A stretch of 64,000 nucleotides of DNA from Oceanospirillum beijerinckii DSM 7166 (GTDB lineage Bacteria > Pseudomonadota > Gammaproteobacteria > Pseudomonadales > Halomonadaceae), in contig NZ_AULT01000011.1 in NCBI RefSeq assembly GCF_000422425.1, positions 90,460 to 154,459 of the forward strand. Reading direction: 5' to 3'. Below, piece by piece: positions 9,520 through 17,751 of this stretch (positions within the stretch are counted from its first letter, which is position 1; each line of letters starts with the position of its first letter). Under the pieces are notes generated by a model. That model ran no database searches. It had not been told where the DNA came from and saw only the letters and a program-made list of their open reading frames with translations. Both the position numbers and the translations under genes were made by a program.

Positions 9520-10404
9520 CTAGTGGATGTTTAACTGAAATAGATGATTTAACAGCCATTGCCCAGCGGGACCGATTGCTTTTTTTTCCGTCCACACTAC
9601 ATCGATACCCTGCAGAGAAGCATCTTGCTGATAGACACGCTTCAACACAATCAGATCGCCACTTTCAAGTTCTTCCTGCACCACGGATTCGTGCAAACTG
9701 GCCCAACCTAAACCAGCACATAACAGCTCTGCAATAACAAAAGGGCTTTCTGCATACCAAACTTTGGGGCTTAGAATATGGGCGTTATGGCTGGTATCTT
9801 CCGGGTTTAAGCTTTTAGGAATGAGCTGGCGATACTGACGCAAGTCACTATGATCTACCTGTTCCAGTTGTGCCAGAGGATGATTTCTACTGCATACCGG
9901 CATGCGTCGTGAGTGACCGATTCCGCGGAACTTAAACCCCTGAGGGTAATTCTCCTGCTCCAACATAATCCCCATATCTGCCCGGCCTGTGCGAATCAGC
10001 TCCGCAACATCATTGACACCTGGGTCCAGTAGCTCCAGTTCAATATGAGGAAAGGCCTGCTCAAATTTTACCAGTAGTTTAACCATCGCTTGAGTAAAGA
10101 GATTCTGCTCAATAGCAACACAAAGTGCGCTCTCTTCACCCAGGTTTATCGAGCGGGCTTTATGGACAAATTCATTGTGGCTCTCCAATACCGCATAAGC
10201 GGATTTCAGTAAAGACTCCCCCTCGACGGTCAGTTTGGGGCTGCGGGTCGAGCGGTCAAACAGTTCCACTCCGGACTCAATCTCCAGATTGATCACGGCA
10301 TTACTGATGGCCGATTGTGCTTTTTTTAAACGTCGGGCTGCGGCAGAAAAAGAACCGGTCTCTGCCGCTGCGACAAAGGCGTTAAGTTGTTCAATATTAG
10401 GCAT
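9520..10404 (-). CDS. LysR-family transcriptional regulator
   Basis: DNA-binding regulator of 294 residues. The N-terminal winged helix-turn-helix (about 1-60) reads MPNIEQLNAFVAAAETGSFS then AAARRLKKAQSAIS, typical of LysR proteins. The rest is the periplasmic-binding-protein-like effector domain. The ATG at 10404 has GGAG 9 nt upstream; an ATG five codons earlier has none. It is divergent from a PACE-family efflux gene with a 280-bp shared control region. That arrangement matches AceR-AceI in Acinetobacter, so it is inferred to control the neighbour. The ligand is unknown. Confidence 0.88.
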   Translation of the reverse strand: MPNIEQLNAFVAAAETGSFSAAARRLKKAQSAISNAVINLEIESGVELFDRSTRSPKLTVEGESLLKSAYAVLESHNEFVHKARSINLGEESALCVAIEQNLFTQAMVKLLVKFEQAFPHIELELLDPGVNDVAELIRTGRADMGIMLEQENYPQGFKFRGIGHSRRMPVCSRNHPLAQLEQVDHSDLRQYRQLIPKSLNPEDTSHNAHILSPKVWYAESPFVIAELLCAGLGWASLHESVVQEELESGDLIVLKRVYQQDASLQGIDVVWTEKKAIGPAGQWLLNHLFQLNIH

Positions 10405-10684
10405 TTTGCTGCTCTCCATAATGCCGCTGTTTTCTTTGCTATCAGGATTATCAGGCTATGGACCTGAAGCCTACAACGTAGTGTAAGTATGAATATATCT
10501 GAAAAGCAGATAGAAACTAACTTTTATATATCTCAATAAACAATAGAATGCCCCCTTAACTGAACCTTGATGCCTTGAATAGGTTTGAACCTGGATCTGG
10601 ACTGGATTAGACCGGGTTGAATTGTATCTATTGCTTGAAGCCTGGTAAGTATTGGGCTTTGGCGATATAAAAGTGAGCGGAGAA

Positions 10685-11161
10685 ATGGAACAGAAAAAAA
10701 TAGTCGTGAGATCAGGTTGGGATCGGGCTCGGTATGTCGTGAGCTTTGAGATTCTGTTACTGATGTGTCTGGCACCAACAGCGGCATTACTACTTGAGCG
10801 TGAGGCACTGGATATCGGGGTTCTGGCTGTAATACTGAGCATCAAAGCGATGATCATTAACGTAATCTACAACTACTTTTATGATCGCTTTGATATCCGT
10901 CGTGGTGTGGTGCCAACCGGGCGTACTACCCGTCAGCGTTTGATTCATGCCTTAGGCTTCGAAGGTACTTTAACGCTAACCTCACTGCCACTGGTGATGT
11001 GGTGGTTGGATATGAGTGTGTTAGAAGCCCTGATGATGGATGCCGCGATGATGGCCTTTATCGTGATCTATACCTATGCCTTTACTCTGGTCTATGACAA
11101 GCTGTTCCCTGTGATTCAGCCGCATCAGGAAGAGATTATTGAAGGGGCTCAAATGGGCTGA
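10685..11161 (+). CDS. PACE-family (AceI-like) multidrug efflux protein
   Basis: Inner-membrane protein of 158 residues with four predicted helices arranged as two tandem bacterial transmembrane pair units. The units start at RARYVVSFEILLLM and RLIHALGFEGTLTL. The conserved glutamate in the first helix (Glu22 here, in SFE) corresponds to the essential glutamate of AceI. Members export chlorhexidine, acriflavine and short-chain diamines using the proton gradient. The ATG at 10685 follows CGGAGAA, a good ribosome binding site. The gene is divergent from a LysR regulator. The substrate here is inferred only from the family. Confidence 0.85.
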   Translation: MEQKKIVVRSGWDRARYVVSFEILLLMCLAPTAALLLEREALDIGVLAVILSIKAMIINVIYNYFYDRFDIRRGVVPTGRTTRQRLIHALGFEGTLTLTSLPLVMWWLDMSVLEALMMDAAMMAFIVIYTYAFTLVYDKLFPVIQPHQEEIIEGAQMG

Positions 11162-11203
11162 CCTCAAGCCTTATTATTATCCTGATGACTCGCATAAACA
11201 AAA

Positions 11204-11223
11204 GGCAGAGCACTGGCTCTGCC
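11204..11223. terminator. Bidirectional terminator between the efflux and response-regulator genes
   Basis: Perfect 8-bp stem GGCAGAGC / GCTCTGCC with a 4-nt loop, between two convergent genes. Read on the minus strand it is followed by TTTTGTTT, a proper U tract for the response-regulator operon. The plus-strand tail is weaker. Confidence 0.8.
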
Positions 11224-11258
11224 CTTACTATCTAGCCTTCTTTCCTGCGTCCCAGCAT

Positions 11259-12362
11259 CTACAACGCACATATCTTGTCGAGGATATCCTTCATCTTATG
11301 ATCATTTTTTAAGCTGTCTTCATAATAATGCAAAAACTCATCGGTCGATTTATTAACAATCTGCAACAGCACTTTCTCCTGGGATTCTGTTAGCCCCCAG
11401 TCATCAAAGGCTTTTTGAATATCCATCAGCACATTATCCATAATCGCATGAGTGGCTGTTTTATAATTGCTGTACTGTTGGCTACTGTCCATCATCGCCT
11501 GCTGGGCTTCAGAGAGCAGGGCTGAGAGCTTAAATTCAGTCTCCAGTTCATGGATCACTCTGTCAGCCGCTTCAGCAAAGGTGGCGATATAACCCCGATA
11601 GCGGTCATTAAGCTCACTATCATCCTGAGGCATATTTTTCGCCAGAATAGAGATTTTACCGCTACTCATACCGATACGGTTTTCATATTCCAGGGTTTTA
11701 CCATCGCTGACCAGGCGATTCAGAATCTCTTTCTCCAGGGGGGATACGGGGTTTTGTCGCGCCGTAAATACATCCCCTTTGGAAAAGCTGACTTTAACGG
11801 TGCTGACCAGATGAAACTTCTCCAGGGCATTTACAATGGTATTGCCCAACCCGGAAACGGAAGAAACAACAGACAGATCGCGAAAGAAGTCTATCACTAC
11901 CTCCAGCTCACCGGCAGAGGTCAAAGCAGAATGCGCCGTAATGAAAGCGTTATCTTTATCCTGCTGAATACTTTCTCTGAGCTTTTTATTCTCAACCGCT
12001 AAACGTACTTTTTGTAACAGCTCATCCGGCGATGCAGGTTTGACAATATAGTCAGAGCCACCGGCATCATAACCGGACATCTTCTCTTCTGTAGTATCGT
12101 GGGCGGAAACAAAAATCACATCAATGGTCTGGGTTTTAGGGTTCTGCTTTAACTGGCGACAGGTTTGGTAACCGTCCAGTTCTGGCATAGAAACATCTAA
12201 CAGAATCACATCTGGTTGCTTCGACTCTGCAGCTTCCAGACCCATAACCCCATTATTAGCAACAATCACCGAGTAGGCTTTGGACAATGTGGAAAACAGG
12301 AATGAGATATCAATAGGAGAGTCATCAATAATCAAAACGGTGGGGCGTTGATCTTTACTCAT
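11259..12362 (-). CDS. Response regulator with receiver domain and uncharacterised output region
   Basis: Cytoplasmic protein of 367 residues. The N-terminal receiver (about 7-125) has acidic Asp13/Asp14, phosphoacceptor Asp56 (VILLDVSMP), Ser86 and Lys108 (IVKP), so it should be phosphorylatable. The C-terminal ~230 residues contain no DNA-binding, GGDEF, EAL or HD-GYP motif; part may be GAF-like and the end is helical. Its ATG overlaps the stop of the upstream HPt gene by 4 nt, so the two are translationally coupled and probably work together. No cognate kinase lies nearby. Confidence 0.8.
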   Translation of the reverse strand: MSKDQRPTVLIIDDSPIDISFLFSTLSKAYSVIVANNGVMGLEAAESKQPDVILLDVSMPELDGYQTCRQLKQNPKTQTIDVIFVSAHDTTEEKMSGYDAGGSDYIVKPASPDELLQKVRLAVENKKLRESIQQDKDNAFITAHSALTSAGELEVVIDFFRDLSVVSSVSGLGNTIVNALEKFHLVSTVKVSFSKGDVFTARQNPVSPLEKEILNRLVSDGKTLEYENRIGMSSGKISILAKNMPQDDSELNDRYRGYIATFAEAADRVIHELETEFKLSALLSEAQQAMMDSSQQYSNYKTATHAIMDNVLMDIQKAFDDWGLTESQEKVLLQIVNKSTDEFLHYYEDSLKNDHKMKDILDKICAL

Positions 12363-12958
12363 GATTGAGTTCCTGTGTGTTCGACAAGTTGAGCCAGCAT
12401 CTGTTTGGCCGCTATCACATCGAAAATTCGCATAGTGTCCAGTAACCGATGTAACTCAGGGTAGTGTTGTGCGGAGACTCGATGGCATAGGTTTTCGACC
12501 AGATTCAGGGCCTCTGCATAATCATTATCAAAAGCAATCTGTGCCAGTTGAATATCACGGTGAATCTCCTGGCGATTCAGCGTTGAGCCAGAGGTCACTA
12601 TATCCTGCTGTTCCTCCAGTTGTCCTATCGCTTTCTCAATCTCGACCAGAGTCAAGCGGTGACAATGAGCAAATTCATTTTGCAGCTGGTTAAGCAAAGA
12701 CACATCCTGATTTTTCAGCGCCAGCTCCAGGGATTTGGCCACTTCTGATAACTGATGAGCACCTAAATTGAGGGCCATTCCTTTCATGCTGTGAGCTTTT
12801 TTTAGCGCGTCGTCAATATGGTTATTTTCGATCAGACGATCCATCTGCGAGGGCTCTGCATGATGGGAACGAACAAACTCTTTCAGCACCGCCAGACACA
12901 GGGCAGTGTCGTGATTGATGCGCTCCAGAGTGTCCTCAAGGTTCAGAATTTCCGCCAT
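12359..12958 (-). CDS. HPt-domain phosphotransfer protein
   Basis: Cytoplasmic protein of 199 residues. The first ~110 residues are an HPt helical bundle, with phosphoryl-accepting His56 in KKAHSMKGMALNLGA. The remainder is helical and not recognised; it could be a degenerate second bundle. It would pass phosphate from an unlinked hybrid kinase to the receiver encoded just downstream (4-nt ATGA overlap). AAGG lies about 9 nt before the ATG. Confidence 0.8.
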   Translation of the reverse strand: MAEILNLEDTLERINHDTALCLAVLKEFVRSHHAEPSQMDRLIENNHIDDALKKAHSMKGMALNLGAHQLSEVAKSLELALKNQDVSLLNQLQNEFAHCHRLTLVEIEKAIGQLEEQQDIVTSGSTLNRQEIHRDIQLAQIAFDNDYAEALNLVENLCHRVSAQHYPELHRLLDTMRIFDVIAAKQMLAQLVEHTGTQS

Positions 12959-13261
12959 CGTTGCTTACCTTGCATGATTATTTTGCTGGGGTGAGTCGAG
13001 TATATAATAGCTTATTGCCATTTGGCTGATCATGATGTTGATCAGCTCAATAAACGCAGAACAGCCTTGTTAATTTGACCTTTAAATAAAGCTGCATGAA
13101 AATTACATCTTGATGTAGCCTTTGTAAAGTCAGTGAGGCTTGATTACCTATAAAAGATAAGGTTTTATGGATTTGTATAGCTTATCTTGGTTGAAATATT
13201 GTCTGATTGCCAGCGACAGCTATAGACTTGGCACACTAAATAATGGGTTGATCGATGGTAT
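12959..13261. other. Intergenic region between a permease gene and the HPt gene
   Basis: About 300 bp, AT-rich, no gene. The HPt promoter must be here: TATTATA/TATAATA sequences lie near 13000-13008 and an inverted repeat CTGATCA-TGATG-TTGATCAG lies near 13027-13046. I cannot assign a spaced -35/-10 pair with confidence. Confidence 0.3.
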
Positions 13262-14698
13262 TCAGATTCCGCTGATCGGATTATATAACCACAGCGATAT
13301 ACTGGCGGCCAGCCACATCACTACACCATAAGCCAGATTACTGCGTAGAATCTGACGGGCGCTGATAAAGTAGCGCCCTCTTAGCGACAAGCTCATACCT
13401 GACATGGGACTACAGGCCGTACCGATTGCCCAGCTGGCCAGAAACACCATCGCCAACAGATCAACCGGTGGTTCAGTAGGCAATAAAATCCCACTGACCG
13501 TCGCGATACTGATTACCGGGTGAACACCAATCAAAGACAACACCAACATAGCTAATAGCAACAGACTAATCACAATAGGTGTCAGAGCCGGAATCGGCAG
13601 CAAGTGCCCGTAAAGCATAAAGAGGCTGTTTAATCCTGCCGCCATCGTACCTGCGGTTAAGAACAGTGCCAGCTCGTTCCCCATACGTGCCAGACGATTC
13701 TGACTGTGTTGCTGTACTTTTTTCACTAACGGCTGTTTCTGCCACGCCAGAACCGCAATCGCGGTCAGTGGGGCCAATAGGCTGATTAACTGCAGCACCG
13801 ATAGCTCTGGTATAAACACACGACCGGCAATGACCGCACAGGCCAGAAAAGCCGGAAGTATCAGGTTCTTCATACGCATCGGATAGCCGGTGAACTGTTC
13901 CGCTTTTGGCCGAAGTTCAAAATAAGTTATCGTAAGAGATAATATCGCCAGCGGAATACCGGCTTGCATCAGAGTTAATAGATCGGCACCAGGAGCGTAG
14001 GTCAGAGCCACCGCCAGAGCGGCAAAAAAAGGGGACCAAAAAGCAGCGGCACAAAAACCCCTTGACAAAACCTTAAGCTGACCTTTCTCAATCTCACCAG
14101 TACAACAGCCCGGTTGTCCCTTTGCCGAAGCAAAGCGGTCACCCATAATAAAAACAATAGAGATATTGATCACGGCACCAAACAGATGCAGACCAACCAG
14201 GGTTTGCTTTAGGGCTGATCTTCCCCGTGGTGAGTCCTCTTCTGCTTCCTGGGTATCGTTACCCGCAATCAAAGAGAGAAAACTGACCGCCATCAGCATA
14301 GCGAGAATATAGCTGTTAGAACTCAGTGCCTGAACAATAGAAACAGTCTCGCCCTGACTATACGCCCACCCCATACCCACCACGCCGACGCCAAACAGCA
14401 CCTGTGCTTGTTTTTTAGTGCCTGCTGCCAGGTTCTTCCAGCTTAAAATCAGTGCGCACCACAGCAAGAGCGCAGGCCAGATAATCGCAAGGCCAGTAAA
14501 AGGAATGGCGATAATCAGTAATAATGCCAGCACCATTAAAGCCCCGATGCTTTGGCTGAGTTGAGAGTGGGTCCACTGGGTTATCATAGCTACCTGGCTG
14601 ACGGAAAAGATCAGGGCATAAAGCCCGAAGCAAATAATCAGATGATCAAATATTAGAAGAAGTGCTGATACGATAGAGTCTGGCGCATCATACCTCAC
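13262..14698 (-). CDS. Polytopic inner-membrane permease of unknown substrate
   Basis: Hydrophobic protein of 478 residues with about twelve predicted membrane helices. A central soluble loop holds a twin-cysteine QPGCCTGEIEKG. Near the C-terminus it has ELALFLTAGTMAAGLNSLF and FLASWAIGTACSPMSGMSL. Helix layout and these small-residue blocks resemble ion-transporter (IT) superfamily carriers such as the DASS or NhaD types, but no diagnostic signature is certain. The GTG start is weakly supported, without a clear Shine-Dalgarno. It is divergent from trmA and stands alone. Confidence 0.55.
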   Translation of the reverse strand: MRYDAPDSIVSALLLIFDHLIICFGLYALIFSVSQVAMITQWTHSQLSQSIGALMVLALLLIIAIPFTGLAIIWPALLLWCALILSWKNLAAGTKKQAQVLFGVGVVGMGWAYSQGETVSIVQALSSNSYILAMLMAVSFLSLIAGNDTQEAEEDSPRGRSALKQTLVGLHLFGAVINISIVFIMGDRFASAKGQPGCCTGEIEKGQLKVLSRGFCAAAFWSPFFAALAVALTYAPGADLLTLMQAGIPLAILSLTITYFELRPKAEQFTGYPMRMKNLILPAFLACAVIAGRVFIPELSVLQLISLLAPLTAIAVLAWQKQPLVKKVQQHSQNRLARMGNELALFLTAGTMAAGLNSLFMLYGHLLPIPALTPIVISLLLLAMLVLSLIGVHPVISIATVSGILLPTEPPVDLLAMVFLASWAIGTACSPMSGMSLSLRGRYFISARQILRSNLAYGVVMWLAASISLWLYNPISGI

Positions 14699-14820
14699 GT
14701 CAAGGATGCGTCAATCTGTAAATAACGATAAATTCTGCCCGTAGACACTTGCTGGCTTGAGCTAAACTGATTTCCTGTTATGCTCTGCGCCCTTGAAGAT
14801 TTCTGTTCCGAGGTTAACCC

Positions 14821-15921
14821 GTGCCCTTACCTGTCGTCGCTCCCGAAAAATACGCTGAACTGTTGGACGAAAAAGCACAGCGCATCCGTGCCCAGTTTGC
14901 TGAGTTTAATCCGCCTGAGCTGCAGGTGTTTGACTCCCCTGACAGTCACTACCGTATGCGTTCTGAGTTTCGGGTTTGGCACCAGGGCGACGAGACCTAC
15001 TATGTGATGTTTGATATCGGTGAAGATCCGAAAAAAGATCGTAAAACCGTGCGTATGGATCAATTCCCTGTCGCCAGTAAACTGATCAATAAGCTGATGC
15101 TGGATGTGATGGAAGCAGTAAAAGGTGAGCCTGAACTGCGCCGTAAGCTGTTCCAGGTGGAGTTTCTGACCAGTCTGTCCGGTGAAGCCCTGATTACCAT
15201 GATCTACCACCGCGCATTGGGTGAAGAGTGGGAAGCCCTGGCTCGTGAGCTGCAGACCAAACTGAACGCCAGCATTATCGGTCGTAGTCGCAAACAGCGT
15301 ATTGTATTGGATAAAGACTATGTGATTGAGTCCTTAAAAGTGGGCGAGCGCACACTGGAATATCAGCAGGTGGAGAACAGCTTTACCCAACCTAATGCCG
15401 TGGTGTGTGAAAAGATGCTGGCCTGGGCAGTTGAGTCTACCCAAGGTATCGGCGGTGATCTGGTTGAACTGTACTGCGGTAACGGCAACTTTACCCTGGC
15501 GCTGGCTGAGAACTTTGATCACGTTGTAGCTACTGAGATCTCTAAGACCTCGGTAAAATCCGCTCAGCTTAATATTGAGCGTAACGGTATCAGCAATGTG
15601 CAGGTAGCGAGGGTTTCCAGTGAAGAGTTTAGCGATGCGTTAGCGGGTAAAACCGAGCTGCGTCGTTTAAGCGAAATGGATCTGGATAGCAAAAACTTCA
15701 CCACCGTACTGGTTGATCCGCCTCGTGCAGGCTTGGATGATGCGACGGTGGAGCAGGTAGCCCAGTACGATAATATTGTTTATATCTCCTGTAACCCGGA
15801 TACCCTGTACGACAATCTGAAAGCACTGAGCAAAACCCACCGTATTGAGCGTTTTGCTATGTTTGACCAGTTCCCGTATACCCATCATGTAGAGAGCGGT
15901 GTGTTCCTGGTGCGTAAGTAA
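14821..15921 (+). CDS. trmA: tRNA (uracil-54-C5)-methyltransferase
   Basis: SAM-dependent enzyme that makes ribothymidine at position 54 in the T-loop of tRNA. It has 366 residues, the same length as E. coli TrmA. The catalytic cysteine is Cys324 in YISCNPDTL. The SAM-binding block reads LYCGNGNFTLALA, preceded by NSFTQPNAVVCEKML, and DPPRAGL precedes the catalytic motif. The GTG start has GAGG about 8 nt upstream. A strong hairpin terminator follows. The gene is divergent from the permease gene and convergent with the Bat operon. Confidence 0.97.
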   Translation: MPLPVVAPEKYAELLDEKAQRIRAQFAEFNPPELQVFDSPDSHYRMRSEFRVWHQGDETYYVMFDIGEDPKKDRKTVRMDQFPVASKLINKLMLDVMEAVKGEPELRRKLFQVEFLTSLSGEALITMIYHRALGEEWEALARELQTKLNASIIGRSRKQRIVLDKDYVIESLKVGERTLEYQQVENSFTQPNAVVCEKMLAWAVESTQGIGGDLVELYCGNGNFTLALAENFDHVVATEISKTSVKSAQLNIERNGISNVQVARVSSEEFSDALAGKTELRRLSEMDLDSKNFTTVLVDPPRAGLDDATVEQVAQYDNIVYISCNPDTLYDNLKALSKTHRIERFAMFDQFPYTHHVESGVFLVRK

Positions 15922-15948
15922 TCTTCCTGCTTTGCTTCTGTCATATAT

Positions 15949-15982
15949 AAACAGCCCCGATAGTGATATCGGGGCTGTTTTT
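15949..15982. terminator. Strong terminator between trmA and batD
   Basis: Perfect 14-bp stem (15949-15962 and 15967-15980) with a GTGA loop, followed by T on the plus strand. It also has a T-rich tail on the minus strand, so it can serve both convergent transcripts. Confidence 0.92.
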
Positions 15983-16002
15983 GTCTCAGGCCCTGTTAGG
16001 TT

Positions 16003-17751
16003 TTATTGAGGATACAAAGGTGCCAGGCCTAGTGGCTTTGTCTCTTTTTCCGGCTTAATCTGTTTTACGATTTTAGCCAGCTCTTTACCCTGCCAGCTTT
16101 TCGCATTGGCTTGTGGGCCATACAGTGCAGCCTGTAGTTCATTTATAGCCTGCGTAAATGCGATATCAAGACCGGGGGGTAATTGAGGTGTTTCAAGCTG
16201 CTTCCATTGCTGCCAGATCTGCCAGGCTTTTTCAGCATCGTTTTGCTGGCAAGCGGTGGTCATCGCCTTACGAAAAATATCCTGCTCTTGTTGCAGTCCT
16301 TGGTTTTTAGCGGACAGTGGACTTTTCTGCTCCGTGAGCAAGTGACCCAGGCGTTTAATCTGTTGCTGTTGTCGCCATAGAAGAGCTATCAGAAAGAGGC
16401 TCACAGCAGAGATGGCGGCGGTGATATGAGGCCAGTAACCCGCTGAAAATTGAGTTTGGATCACGGGTGTCGCCTGACTTGTGGCTGCAGCTACTGGCGG
16501 TGCAGGTTGAGTCTCGACTTGATTAGGGTCTGCCTGAATGGAGAGTTGCAAACTGTTTAAGTTGACGTATTCCAATTGATCCTTTTCAACATTCCACCAG
16601 GGAATCGATATTTCTGGCAGGGTTAAGGTGCCTGGCTGAGTCGGGATCAAGGCTATATTCAGGCTTTGTTGGCCAAGGATACCGCCATCCAACATGGTAT
16701 CTTCCTGTGTCGGTTGCTCAGGGTACTGGCGTACCTGATCCGGTAAGCTTAGCTTCAGTGGCGGTAGCTGAGCGGCGGTTAAGCCCTCTGCTTTCAGCTG
16801 CAGGGTGCGGGTTAATGGTGAGCCTGCCTGCCATTGGCTAAAGTCGCCGCTCCATTGCTCAGACAGTGTCAGTTTATTGGCCGGTAACCAGGTGTGACCC
16901 TGAGGGAAGCTGTCTGGAATCGGTTTGACGTTGATACTGTGTTCAGGACTTTGAATACGGATATGTTTCAAGCCGCCCAGAGAGTAGCGATTCTGTTGAC
17001 GAATACGACCACTAAAGGTCTGTGCCGGGAAGCTGAGTACACCGCTTTTTTGCGGATAGATGGCAAAACGCCACTCTGCAACGTTGTAGAGTCGGCCGCT
17101 GACACGGGCTTCATAGTCGCGGCGATTACCCAGCTGCAATTGTAGAGCATCTTCCAGTTCTAAATCGGTCAGGCCATGGTCTGAGATAGACGTGGCGTAA
17201 TAGAGGCGTAGGGTATAGATCAGCTGCTGTTGGACATAGATGCTACCTTCCTGGTCAATTTCACTATCCAGAAAAACATCGGCACTTTCTTCGCTGTTCA
17301 CCGGGGCGCTGCTGACCTGGAGTGTGATAGGTTCACTCTTTTCACCGTCCAGTGTAATGGCCGGGATGGTAAGTTCGCCGTTACGTTTGGGCAGCAGAGT
17401 GATTTCCCATAGCTTTTCACTACGATTTTGTCCGTTAATAATCTGGATATTGGTGCGCACCTGCTGGGTAAGAATTTCGAAGTCTACAGACAGGTCTCGC
17501 AGGTCAGGTTGCTCCAGGCTAATCACATCATCAGAGCGGATAAATAATGTGAGACTCTCATTTTCCGCTAATTGAGTTCGATCAACGGTCACTTCAATAG
17601 CAGCCAGAGCTTGCGCGCTAAATACCAGAGTCAATATTAAGCTGATACTGAGCAGTAATCGCTGAAGGCCGAGGGCGAACATTTGAGTTAAACATGTTCT
17701 ATTTAAAGGGGAGCAATTTAATAGGGTGTGTGCAATCGATACGATTACCAT
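16003..17751 (-). CDS. batD: BatD-type oxygen-tolerance protein
   Basis: Predicted periplasmic protein anchored in the inner membrane, 582 residues. The hydrophobic N-terminal segment (LLLSISLILTLVFSAQALA, about 32-50) is a signal sequence. Residues 51-430 are beta-rich BatD repeats. A single helix at about 437-457 is followed by a cytoplasmic tail. The ATG at 17751 overlaps the stop of the upstream gene and has GGAAGGA about 8 nt upstream, so I kept it although it gives a long n-region. An ATG at 17682 would give a neater signal peptide but has no ribosome binding site. It is last in the MoxR-Bat operon. The molecular function is unproven. Confidence 0.85.
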   Translation of the reverse strand: MVIVSIAHTLLNCSPLNRTCLTQMFALGLQRLLLSISLILTLVFSAQALAAIEVTVDRTQLAENESLTLFIRSDDVISLEQPDLRDLSVDFEILTQQVRTNIQIINGQNRSEKLWEITLLPKRNGELTIPAITLDGEKSEPITLQVSSAPVNSEESADVFLDSEIDQEGSIYVQQQLIYTLRLYYATSISDHGLTDLELEDALQLQLGNRRDYEARVSGRLYNVAEWRFAIYPQKSGVLSFPAQTFSGRIRQQNRYSLGGLKHIRIQSPEHSINVKPIPDSFPQGHTWLPANKLTLSEQWSGDFSQWQAGSPLTRTLQLKAEGLTAAQLPPLKLSLPDQVRQYPEQPTQEDTMLDGGILGQQSLNIALIPTQPGTLTLPEISIPWWNVEKDQLEYVNLNSLQLSIQADPNQVETQPAPPVAAATSQATPVIQTQFSAGYWPHITAAISAVSLFLIALLWRQQQQIKRLGHLLTEQKSPLSAKNQGLQQEQDIFRKAMTTACQQNDAEKAWQIWQQWKQLETPQLPPGLDIAFTQAINELQAALYGPQANAKSWQGKELAKIVKQIKPEKETKPLGLAPLYPQ

